From CAZISM01 sp964541895 (GTDB taxonomy: Bacteria > Zhuqueibacterota > Zhuqueibacteria > Residuimicrobiales > Residuimicrobiaceae): a DNA stretch of 49,775 bases. Every line of letters starts with the position of its first letter. Position 1 is the stretch's first letter. Under the pieces are notes generated by a model. That model saw nothing but the letters and a program-made list of their open reading frames with translations, was not told the DNA's origin and did no database searches. The DNA lies in the NCBI GenBank assembly GCA_964541895.1, contig CAZISM010000031.1:1-49775 (forward strand). Reading direction: 5' to 3'. The translations under genes and the position numbers were made by a program. This document shows positions 35,281-42,737 of the stretch, piece by piece.

Positions 35281-37362
35281 ATGTTGAAAAAGAGTATTAT
35301 ATTCCTCCTGCTGTTCGTCGCCTGCTCGGTCAAATCGCCGCAGGCGCCGACTTGGCACACCTCGCTGAATGTGCCATTAGTGGATCGTTCTTACACGGTT
35401 GCGGACCTGGTCAAGAACGAAGACCGTATGGTTTTTGACAGCAACGGCCTCCTCGGCTTTCATATGGAAGAAAACATCGAAGCAACGAAAATCGGCGAGA
35501 ACTTTAGCCTCGGCGGTTTCTCAGAGTCGTTCCAGGTCGGTATCAGCGATCTGACCGTGCCCTCGTTCAGTATCAGTTATGATCAATTCTATTTTTCCGT
35601 CCTCTGCAGCGCGATCGCGGGACGGGTCGGCCAGAACGCCATCGTCCCATCCTGCAGTTTTCAGCAAGTGGCCGGCAACCGGCACAGCGACCCCGGTTTT
35701 CGATCAGCCACTCTGATGCGGGGCATCGCCCGATTTTTTGTGACCAGCCGTTTGCCGGTCGCCGTACAAAACCTGGTCATTCAACTGCAGGACGGCAGCA
35801 CCGGCAGCATTATGCTGACCGCGCCCACCATCAGCCGGCTGAACGCCGGCGAAACGGTGGAAATAGAAACCGCTGTGGACGGCAAACGAATTCCAGAAAA
35901 TAACCGCTGGCTTGTTTCCGGCCTGATCCCGGGTTCAGGCGGTTCAGCGGTTCCCATTCGTTCCGACCAGAGTATCGACATCGTCACACAGATCGATCAG
36001 GTGCAGGTGGCGCGTCTGGAAGCCAAAGTGCCGTCGCTCTCCCTTGGCGTCAGCGAAACCGTTGAAATGCTGCCGGGCATGATCGTGACCATAGACGAAC
36101 TGGCCATTCAAAAAGGGGGCTTGACCGTTACGCTGGAAAACAAAACCCCCTTTGGTGCAGCGGATGTCACCTTCGAGTTCCTCGACATTACCGACAAGCG
36201 CACCGCGTTACCTCTCTCTTTCAACATGACTCTGAAACCGCTCGGCAAAACCACCAGCCGGCTGGATCTTACCGGCTTTGTGGCGCGCCTGGATCTGCCG
36301 CGCAACGGTTCCGGCCAGTTTCTCAACATCATGGTGTCAGGCACCACCGACGATCTTTCCGATCGGTTCATCAGCCTGGATGAAACATCCCTCATCACCG
36401 CGCAGGTGCAGTTTTCGGATCTGACCGTGGAGCGTTTGTCCGGCAAACTGGCGGAGCAGCAGGTAGTTCTGGATCCGGTCAGCAAGGTGGTGGATCTGCC
36501 GGAGCGGCTGGACGATCTCGATATGGTACGCTTCGGCCAGGCCCGTCTGATTCTGGATTTCTACAACACCATCCAGTTGCCGATCCGGTTCGACGGCAAA
36601 CTGACGGCGATGAACGATAAAGGGGAGCAAGTCTCTTTTATCGTCAACGAGCTGATCACACCGGGCAACGGCCTCGGAGAAGTGCATACCCGCCTGCAGC
36701 CTTTTACCAGCCAGAACAGCGATATCGTCAAACTGATCAATATTCGTCCCAACCGTTTTATGGCCTCCGGCCGGGCCTGGATCGGTGACGGCATGACCTA
36801 TGGCCATATCATGGCCAGCGATTATATCCGCGCCGCGGTGGTGCTGGATGTGCCGGCCGTTGCCAGCTGGACCAGCAAAGAGATGCGGCTGGATACCACC
36901 GAAATCCGCATCCGCCCGAAGCACGCCGGCGGTGATTTGATCGAGTCCGGCGAGGTGGATTACATCTCAGGAGAAGCGACCGATCGCCTGGGTTCGGCCA
37001 AGGTCACGGCAAACATCGAAAATCATCTGCCCGTGGGCGGCAGTGTGTACCTGTATCTGGCCCATTCACCGGCACGTCTTTCCGACAAACCGGAAGTGAC
37101 CCTGGGTCCGATCGTGCTGCCTGCGGCAGCCACTAATCAGGCCGGACAGGTGCAACAGCCCCGCACCTTTGCGGTGACGCTGGAGATCAGTGAAAAGGAT
37201 ATGCAGATTTTCAAAAACGACGGCGCCGATACGCTGCCGCTGTTTATTGCCACAACGCTGAAACTGGACGGCACCGACGGCCGCGAAAAGCAGGTGTTTC
37301 GCGACGACTATGTCAAGGTACAGGCTCTGTTGACCATGAGCCTGCTGGTGTCACAGGAGTGA
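35281..37362 (+). CDS. Large lipoprotein of unknown function
   Basis: A 693-residue protein I do not recognise. The N-terminus MLKKSIIFLLLFVACSV resembles a lipoprotein signal with Cys15. The rest is beta-rich with repeated stretches of the type LTVTLENKTPFGAADV and TVEIETAVDGKRI, suggesting several immunoglobulin-like or LEA-like beta sandwiches; no catalytic motif is visible. Start choice is uncertain: AAAAGG lies only a base or two before ATG 35281, and ATG 35260 is an alternative. The stop is one base before the AmrS start, so they are probably co-transcribed. Confidence 0.6.
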   Translation: MLKKSIIFLLLFVACSVKSPQAPTWHTSLNVPLVDRSYTVADLVKNEDRMVFDSNGLLGFHMEENIEATKIGENFSLGGFSESFQVGISDLTVPSFSISYDQFYFSVLCSAIAGRVGQNAIVPSCSFQQVAGNRHSDPGFRSATLMRGIARFFVTSRLPVAVQNLVIQLQDGSTGSIMLTAPTISRLNAGETVEIETAVDGKRIPENNRWLVSGLIPGSGGSAVPIRSDQSIDIVTQIDQVQVARLEAKVPSLSLGVSETVEMLPGMIVTIDELAIQKGGLTVTLENKTPFGAADVTFEFLDITDKRTALPLSFNMTLKPLGKTTSRLDLTGFVARLDLPRNGSGQFLNIMVSGTTDDLSDRFISLDETSLITAQVQFSDLTVERLSGKLAEQQVVLDPVSKVVDLPERLDDLDMVRFGQARLILDFYNTIQLPIRFDGKLTAMNDKGEQVSFIVNELITPGNGLGEVHTRLQPFTSQNSDIVKLINIRPNRFMASGRAWIGDGMTYGHIMASDYIRAAVVLDVPAVASWTSKEMRLDTTEIRIRPKHAGGDLIESGEVDYISGEATDRLGSAKVTANIENHLPVGGSVYLYLAHSPARLSDKPEVTLGPIVLPAAATNQAGQVQQPRTFAVTLEISEKDMQIFKNDGADTLPLFIATTLKLDGTDGREKQVFRDDYVKVQALLTMSLLVSQE

Positions 37363-37363
37363 G

Positions 37364-38365
37364 ATGAAAGAAGCCTGGTTCTACGAAAAACAGGCAGAGG
37401 ATCACGTTCAGTGTTTCCTCTGTCCGCATCACTGCCGGCTGGCCGATGGCAAGATCGGACTATGCGGCGTTCGGCAGAATCAGCAGGGCACGCTCGTCTC
37501 TCTGGTATACGAACGAGCGGTGGCTGCTCACATCGATCCCATTGAAAAAAAGCCGTTGTTCCATCTTTATCCCGGCTCCAGCTGTTTTTCTGTTGCCACC
37601 GCGGGCTGCAACTTTCATTGCGATTTTTGTCAGAACCATGAGATATCGCAGGTACGCGGCGCCATCAGCGGGGAATCGATCCCGGCCGCGACGATCGTCC
37701 GTTCAGCCCTGGAGCGCGGTTGTCGCAGCATCGCCTGCACCTATACCGAACCTACCATCTTTTACGAATATGCCTACGACATCGTACGTTTGGCCCATGA
37801 ACAGGGAATGGCAACGGTGTTCGTCAGCAACGGCTACATCGATCCGGAGCCGCTGCGGCAGATTGCGCCCTGGCTGACGGCGGCCAACATCGATTTAAAA
37901 GCCTGGGATCCGGCGTTTTATCGCCGTGTCATCGGCGGCGATCTGCAGGCGGTGCTGGAGAGTATCAAACTCTATAAAAAGCTCGGCATCTGGCTGGAAG
38001 TAACCACCCTGTTGATCCCGGGGCAGATCTCTGAAACCGATCTGATCGCTATCGCCCGTTTCATCCGCGACGAGTTGGGGTCGGAAACACCCTGGCATAT
38101 CAGCCGCTTTCATCCGCAATACCGTTTTACGCAGGTGGGAGCCACACCGGTTGATCAGCTGCAGCACGCGCGCAGCGTGGGCATCGAACAGGGCCTGCGT
38201 TATGTCTATAGCGGCAATGTTCCGGGCGACAAGGGCGAGCACACCTTTTGCCACGGCTGCGGTGAAAAACTGATCGAACGATACGGCTTTGCCGTTGTGC
38301 AGAATCGATTGCAGAACGGTTGTTGTCCCAATTGCAGGACAAGGATGGATGGAGTCGGCATGTAG
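37364..38365 (+). CDS. amrS: AmmeMemoRadiSam-system radical SAM enzyme
   Basis: A 333-residue radical SAM protein. The cluster motif is CX3CX2C, Cys82, Cys86 and Cys89 in TAGCNFHCDFCQNHEI. Flanking cysteine knots at the N-terminus (CFLCPHHCRLADGKIGLCGVR in part) and C-terminus (FCHGCGE ... CCPNC) are typical of AmrS-type proteins related to PflA. AmrS is usually encoded beside AMMECR1 and Memo; neither is in the window. Gly-radical activation is the alternative role, but no glycyl radical enzyme is nearby. ATG 37364 follows the lipoprotein stop at once. Confidence 0.88.
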   Translation: MKEAWFYEKQAEDHVQCFLCPHHCRLADGKIGLCGVRQNQQGTLVSLVYERAVAAHIDPIEKKPLFHLYPGSSCFSVATAGCNFHCDFCQNHEISQVRGAISGESIPAATIVRSALERGCRSIACTYTEPTIFYEYAYDIVRLAHEQGMATVFVSNGYIDPEPLRQIAPWLTAANIDLKAWDPAFYRRVIGGDLQAVLESIKLYKKLGIWLEVTTLLIPGQISETDLIAIARFIRDELGSETPWHISRFHPQYRFTQVGATPVDQLQHARSVGIEQGLRYVYSGNVPGDKGEHTFCHGCGEKLIERYGFAVVQNRLQNGCCPNCRTRMDGVGM

Positions 38366-38433
38366 CGGACCTATGACGGTGGAACTATGACTACCTGACA
38401 CGTTGCTATCAACGTACATGGATGCAGAAATGA

Positions 38434-38456
38434 CGGACCTCAAAGGTCCGGCTTTT
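38434..38456 (+). terminator. Probable intrinsic terminator after amrS
   Basis: A 7-base stem CGGACCT / AGGTCCG (38434-38440, 38444-38450) with a three-base loop CAA, then GCTTTT. The T-run is short. A second small hairpin, ACGTTG-CTAT-CAACGT, lies at 38400-38415. The pair lies between amrS and the methyltransferase. Confidence 0.5.
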
Positions 38457-38487
38457 GGTTCCGGTTTATCTGGGTGAGGATCTTGCG

Positions 38488-39033
38488 ATGAATATCCTGG
38501 CGTTTGTTTCAGGTTCTCTGATTTTGATCCATGTCTCCAGGGCTTCTTTGCTCAAGCCGCGTTCGCACGGTTTTTATCGTTTTTTTGCCTGGGAAGTGAT
38601 GCTCCTGCTCTTTCTGCTTAATCGACCGTACTGGTTTAAAAATCCGTTGTCGCTGCTGCAGATCATCAGCTGGTCGATCCTGACGATTTCGGCGATGTTG
38701 GCGCTATACGGTGCGTATCAGCTGATTCGTTACGGCAAAAATGATCCAGCCCGCCATGACGCTCCCATGATGCGATTTGAAAAAACCGCGAACCTGGTTA
38801 CGACCGGTATTTATCGCTATATCCGCCATCCCTTATATGCCTCTTTGTTTTATTTGACCTGGGGTATTCTGTGCAAGCGGCCAGACCTCCTGACGTTGCT
38901 GCTGGCGGCTGCCGCATCTGTTTTTTTATATCTGGCCGTAGCCAGGGAGGAAGCTGAGAACGTGGCTTATTTTGGTCAGCCTTACCTCGACTATATGCAG
39001 CATTCCAAACGATTCGTGCCGTTCGTGTTCTGA
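38488..39033 (+). CDS. ICMT-like membrane methyltransferase
   Basis: A 181-residue integral membrane protein with about five hydrophobic segments. IYRYIRHPLYASLF is the RHPxY signature of the isoprenylcysteine carboxyl methyltransferase/phospholipid methyltransferase group, and the EEAENVAYFGQPYLDYMQ tail is the second conserved motif (ER...E..YxxY). These use S-adenosylmethionine; the substrate may be a lipid or a prenyl compound. ATG 38488 has GAGGA seven bases upstream. Confidence 0.82.
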   Translation: MNILAFVSGSLILIHVSRASLLKPRSHGFYRFFAWEVMLLLFLLNRPYWFKNPLSLLQIISWSILTISAMLALYGAYQLIRYGKNDPARHDAPMMRFEKTANLVTTGIYRYIRHPLYASLFYLTWGILCKRPDLLTLLLAAAASVFLYLAVAREEAENVAYFGQPYLDYMQHSKRFVPFVF

Positions 39034-39057
39034 TCCATTACACCGGAGGAGGGAACT

Positions 39058-40188
39058 ATGCAAGTGCTACGAATGTTGATCCTGAGTTGTGGCATCGTTT
39101 GCTCGCTGGCCGCACAAGAAGCAACGCGCATCACAGTGGCGGTGATCGATTTGAATGCCGACGATCTCAACGCCTCTGCCGTCGTCACCCTGTCCAATAC
39201 GGTTCGCAAAGAGTTGCTGCAATCGGGACAATACACGGTGGTGGATCGCAGCAACATGGAGACGCTGCTCAAGGAACAGGGTTTCCAGAGCAGCGGCATC
39301 TGCAACGACCTGGCCTGCATGGTCAAGGTCGGCAATATGCTGGGCGTGCAAAAAATGATCGGCGGCAACATCGGCAAGCTGGGCAGCAAATACATCGTCG
39401 ATCTGCAGATCATCGATGTGGAAAGCAGCCGGATCGACAAGCTGGAAAGTGATAACTATGTCGGGCCGGTGGAAGAGCTGGATGCGGCGCTGCGCCGCAT
39501 TACCCGACGATTGATCGGCACGCAAAAAACGCAAAGTAAAGGTTCCTTTTTTTACATCGCGTCGCAGCCGGTGGGTGCGCGGGTATCGCTGGACAGCGAG
39601 TTCAAGGGCAACGCACCGCTGACGCTGCAGGTCGAAGCCGGCAAGGGCTATACCGTACGGGCCGAGATGGACCAGCATACACCGTGGCAGCAGCCGGTGA
39701 TCGCGCGGGCGGACGAGACTATGTATTTAAATGCGGTGCTGCATGCAGGTGCCGGTGCGGGGCCTGTCGCAGATGGAAATTCGTCTGCGTATGAGTCGCG
39801 AAAAAAATCTCCTACCGCTGCTTTTGTGATGTCTTTTCTCCTGCCGCCCATGGGCCATTTTTATGTTGGCAAAACCGGCGGCATTGTGCGCGGGCTGGTG
39901 TACACCGGGGCTTTGACTTTTTTCGCGTTAAATATGGAAAAGGAGACTAAAACAGTGGTGCAACGCGGCACCTGGCCCAATTATTATAATGCCACTGAGA
40001 CGAACACAGAGACCAACACCCAGTTTGCGCAGGCGTTTGTTCTCATCTGGGTAGCTTCGGCCGTAGATGCCATGGTGTCGGCGAAATTGTACAATAAAGA
40101 GTTGAAGAAAAAATACGGAGTGTCTTTCTATTCCAATCCCAATCGTCCGGATCACAATGCCACGGTAGGCCTGCAGTACCGGTTCTAA
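39058..40188 (+). CDS. CsgG/LpoB-like envelope protein with PEGA domain
   Basis: A 376-residue exported protein. Signal peptide VLRMLILSCGIVCSLAAQ. Residues about 25-150 match the CsgG/LpoB fold (ITVAVIDLNADDL, YTVVDRSNMETLLKEQGF, CMVKVGNMLGVQKMIGGNI, KYIVDLQIIDV). A PEGA domain follows (IASQPVGARVSLDSEFKG, PLTLQVEAGKGYTVRA). The C-terminal part has hydrophobic stretches and ends VGLQYRF, a typical terminal strand of outer-membrane barrels. Proposed role: outer-membrane or periplasmic assembly; inference from folds only. Confidence 0.75.
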   Translation: MQVLRMLILSCGIVCSLAAQEATRITVAVIDLNADDLNASAVVTLSNTVRKELLQSGQYTVVDRSNMETLLKEQGFQSSGICNDLACMVKVGNMLGVQKMIGGNIGKLGSKYIVDLQIIDVESSRIDKLESDNYVGPVEELDAALRRITRRLIGTQKTQSKGSFFYIASQPVGARVSLDSEFKGNAPLTLQVEAGKGYTVRAEMDQHTPWQQPVIARADETMYLNAVLHAGAGAGPVADGNSSAYESRKKSPTAAFVMSFLLPPMGHFYVGKTGGIVRGLVYTGALTFFALNMEKETKTVVQRGTWPNYYNATETNTETNTQFAQAFVLIWVASAVDAMVSAKLYNKELKKKYGVSFYSNPNRPDHNATVGLQYRF

Positions 40189-40206
40189 TTTCCCAGGGAG
40201 GTTCCG

Positions 40207-41469
40207 ATGCCGCGTTTGACGTCTGTCCAAAAGGTTGCGGCGTTGTTATTCGCAAACATGTTTATGGTTTTTGCGGTTTTAGCCGACGATATCACGCCGC
40301 CCCATAAAACGGTAAAATTGATTTTTATCCATCATTCAACCGGTGGCAACTGGCTGGCCGATCCCAATGATTATCAGCCGTCCGGCGGGTTGGGCAAGGC
40401 CTTGCGTGATAACAACTATTATGTGAGCGCCACCAATTACGGCTGGGGGCTGAACAGCATCGGCGATCGCACCGATATCCCCAATTGGCCAGAGTGGTTC
40501 ACCGGCCCGAATCGCAGCAGTTATCTGCAGCAACTCTTTCTCGAGACCGGACAGAATGTCGGCGGCTTTGGCGCCTGGTCGCGATTGGCCGTCAATCCGG
40601 GCGGTGAGAACGAGATCGTCATGTTCAAGTCCTGTTATCCCAATTCGGATATGTACGGCGAAGCGGCGGATCAGCCGTACGCCGAACCCAACGATTGGGA
40701 ATTGTCTGTCGCCAATGCCAAGGCGGTTTATACGAAAATTCTCACCTGTTTTGCAACCCGACAGGACAAACTGTTCATAATCATTACCGCGCCGCCGCTG
40801 GCTTCCGGGGATTATGGCTCCGGCAGTCAAACGCCGGCGAAAAGAGCGGCCAACGCCCGTGCGTTCAACAACTGGTTGGTGAAAGAATGGTTGAAACATT
40901 ACAGCTATCGCAATGTGGCGGTGTTTGATTATTATAATGTACTGACCAGCAACGGCGGCAATGTCAATCGCAACGATGCCGGTGCTGAAACCGGCAATCA
41001 TCACCGCTGGTGGAACGGCGCCGTCCAGCACGTGCAGGCGCTTAACAACAATTACAGCTCTTATCCCAGCGGCGACAGCCATCCCTCGTCGGCCGGACAC
41101 CAGAAAGCCACACAGGAATTTGTGCCGCTGTTGAATGTCTTTTATCATCGCTGGAAAACACCTACTGCTGTCTCGGAGCAGCAGGCACCGCTGCGGGATG
41201 CGGCCTTGATCCAGGCTTATCCGAACCCGTTCAACTCATCTGTACTGATTTCATGTCGAATGCCGGTCGGCAGCGCAGATCGAGTCACCATTTACAATAT
41301 TCGCGGAGAACAGATCGCACAATTATCGCGCCAGGCCGGTGGGACCGATGTTGCGTTTCGCTGGGACGGAACCGATCAGCTCGGCCGCAGCGTGCCGGCG
41401 GGATTGTATCTGTATCGGGTGGAAGCAAGCGGACAGGTTTTTATGGGGAAAATGGTGCTGCAGCGGTAA
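40207..41469 (+). CDS. Exported SGNH-like protein with C-terminal sorting domain
   Basis: A 420-residue protein. Signal peptide about 1-26. HHSTGGNW (42-49) and, near residue 290, DSHPSSAGH carry the Asp-x-x-His-like pair typical of SGNH/GDSL hydrolases; the catalytic Ser is not proven. From residue 337, AYPNPFNSS, TIYNIRGEQIAQL, FRWDGTDQLGRSVPAGLYLYRV and a basic end (MVLQR) match the FlgD-like type IX secretion sorting domain (T9SS type A). It should be exported to the surface. Preceding genes end only 18 bases upstream. Confidence 0.75.
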   Translation: MPRLTSVQKVAALLFANMFMVFAVLADDITPPHKTVKLIFIHHSTGGNWLADPNDYQPSGGLGKALRDNNYYVSATNYGWGLNSIGDRTDIPNWPEWFTGPNRSSYLQQLFLETGQNVGGFGAWSRLAVNPGGENEIVMFKSCYPNSDMYGEAADQPYAEPNDWELSVANAKAVYTKILTCFATRQDKLFIIITAPPLASGDYGSGSQTPAKRAANARAFNNWLVKEWLKHYSYRNVAVFDYYNVLTSNGGNVNRNDAGAETGNHHRWWNGAVQHVQALNNNYSSYPSGDSHPSSAGHQKATQEFVPLLNVFYHRWKTPTAVSEQQAPLRDAALIQAYPNPFNSSVLISCRMPVGSADRVTIYNIRGEQIAQLSRQAGGTDVAFRWDGTDQLGRSVPAGLYLYRVEASGQVFMGKMVLQR

Positions 41470-41502
41470 GGTTCTCTCTTCCGGCAACTCCCAACAAGAT
41501 GT

Positions 41503-41543
41503 CTCTGAAAAAGCACTGTAGGAGCCGCTTCCCGGCGGCGACT
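41503..41543. repeat. Dispersed repeat: CTGAAAAAGCACTGT box plus GC hairpin
   Basis: CTGAAAAAGCACTGT (41505-41519) is directly followed by GGAGCCGC, a six-base loop TTCCCG, and GCGGCGACT. The 5-base core stem is GCCGC (41524-41528) with GCGGC (41535-41539). The leading box matches the one at 31763-31777 with one change. Confidence 0.6.
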
Positions 41544-41639
41544 GGACGGAATGATCCGGTTCATGTTCCGCGATGTGCACGCCTTTTCTCATTGCAGGTG
41601 ATCACCTCTTGCTGGTCGACAAGATTCAAATCTTTTGGG

Positions 41640-41782
41640 ACAGGATAACAGGATTTACAAGAGGGATTGATCCGCTTTGCACGGTGATATTTCGTGCAAA
41701 GCCCGTATAGGCCTGCAGCGAATGACCGGAACAAGTATAGGCAGGATTCACCGTAAACATTTCAAAATCCTGTTGATCCTGT
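41640..41782. repeat. Inverted repeat pair of the ACAGGAT type
   Basis: ACAGGATAACAGGATTT (41640-41656) is facing AAATCCTGTTGATCCTGT (41765-41782). The arms differ by a single inserted base and are 108 bases apart. The spacer has no gene. Similar AATCCTGT/ACAGGATT repeats occur in many bacterial genomes; their function is unclear. Confidence 0.6.
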
Positions 41783-41888
41783 TCAACGGCGGCCGACAAA
41801 ATTTCGTTTAATGATCTGTTTGGTGCAAGCGAGGAAGAATTAGCCGCGCCAGTGGTTGCCCATCGGACCTGCCTGCAACAGGAGCGCA

Positions 41889-41910
41889 GGAGCCGCCCCC
41901 AGCGGCGACT
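41889..41910. repeat. Second copy of the GGAGCCGC hairpin
   Basis: GGAGCCGC, loop CCCCA, GCGGCGACT. It has the same outer arms as the copy at 41521-41543 but a different loop, consistent with selection on the stem. Confidence 0.55.
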
Positions 41911-42100
41911 TGGGCGCTTAAATGCGGTGCATGCGAGCCGTACTCAAAGAGCGCATGGTCGCTACGCGACCCGGATCATTCCCTTCTGAAAACGATCGTG
42001 AAATATCCCGGGCAAAATGCTCGATCGATCGTTCCGCCCGGGGAAACATTCATCGGGCGATCGGTTGCCCGATCAAGAACACAATCTAGTCGATATCACC

Positions 42101-42721
42101 TTATTTCACCGCTTTTATGATCGCAAAGGTGCGGTGAGCGTCTTGGGCCTCTTCGATGGTCACAAATCTGAACCCGGCCTGTCGCACCGCAGCCAGCACC
42201 TCATCGTTGGCATAGGTACGGATGCCGGGATGGGCAAATCCCCTGTTATCAAGATCGGCTTGGACGGTGAACGTCAGCACCAGGAGCCCCGTGTTTCGCA
42301 ACACCCGACAGATCTCTGTCAAGCCTGCTGCTACATCCGGCCAGTAAAAAATGGAATTGACCGAAGAGGCTTTGTCAAAATAACCGGCAGAAAACGGCAG
42401 CTGTTCTGCTGTGCAGTGATACAGATGCAGAACAGCGCTTTCAATCTGCCTGCGAAACTTCCTCCGGGCCTGTTCCACCATAAGCGGCGAGGCATCAACG
42501 CCGGCGACCGAACCGGCGGTGACAACAGACAGAACCTTTTTAAGCAGATAACCGCCGCCAAATCCGATTTCAAGGATCCGGTCGCTGTTAATAGCCTGCA
42601 GATGCAAAAACGTGCTGTCGTTCAATGCCATGTTGTGCCGGTTCCACAACTTGCCGACAAGATATTTGCCAAATACTCCTGTGGGGCGAACTAGTTGGCT
42701 GGACAGATATTGTTTTATCAT
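42101..42721 (-). CDS. Class I SAM-dependent methyltransferase
   Basis: A 206-residue methyltransferase. ILEIGFGGGYLLKKV is motif I, VAGVDASPLMVEQARRKF motif II, and LPFSAGYFDKASSVNSIFYWPD the motif that follows in UbiE-like enzymes. The substrate is not readable; UbiE/menaquinone-like and small-molecule methyltransferases are possible. It begins 16 bases after the rhamnosidase stop on the same strand, so the two are likely co-transcribed. Confidence 0.82.
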   Translation of the reverse strand: MIKQYLSSQLVRPTGVFGKYLVGKLWNRHNMALNDSTFLHLQAINSDRILEIGFGGGYLLKKVLSVVTAGSVAGVDASPLMVEQARRKFRRQIESAVLHLYHCTAEQLPFSAGYFDKASSVNSIFYWPDVAAGLTEICRVLRNTGLLVLTFTVQADLDNRGFAHPGIRTYANDEVLAAVRQAGFRFVTIEEAQDAHRTFAIIKAVK

Positions 42722-42737
42722 GGTCTGTGCGCGCGCG

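Larger units (their letters stand above)
41470..42100. other. 631-base gene-free region rich in hairpins and repeats
   Basis: I see no convincing gene. The region contains two hairpins with the same outer arms GGAGCCGC / GCGGCGACT (41521-41543 and 41889-41910), a perfect GGTCGC-TAC-GCGACC hairpin (41957-41971), a long inverted ACAGGAT-type repeat (41640-41656 facing 41765-41782), and two GC stems (42007-42042 and 42052-42073) near the end of the methyltransferase gene. It looks like an accumulation of dispersed repeats and perhaps a decayed mobile unit. Confidence 0.6.

Noticed and set aside
41470..42100. CRISPR array
   Set aside because: The repeats are few, of unequal type and irregularly spaced, with no spacer-repeat periodicity and no cas genes.
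42017..42694. A plus-strand open frame opposite the methyltransferase
   Set aside because: Antisense to the class I methyltransferase and without motifs.
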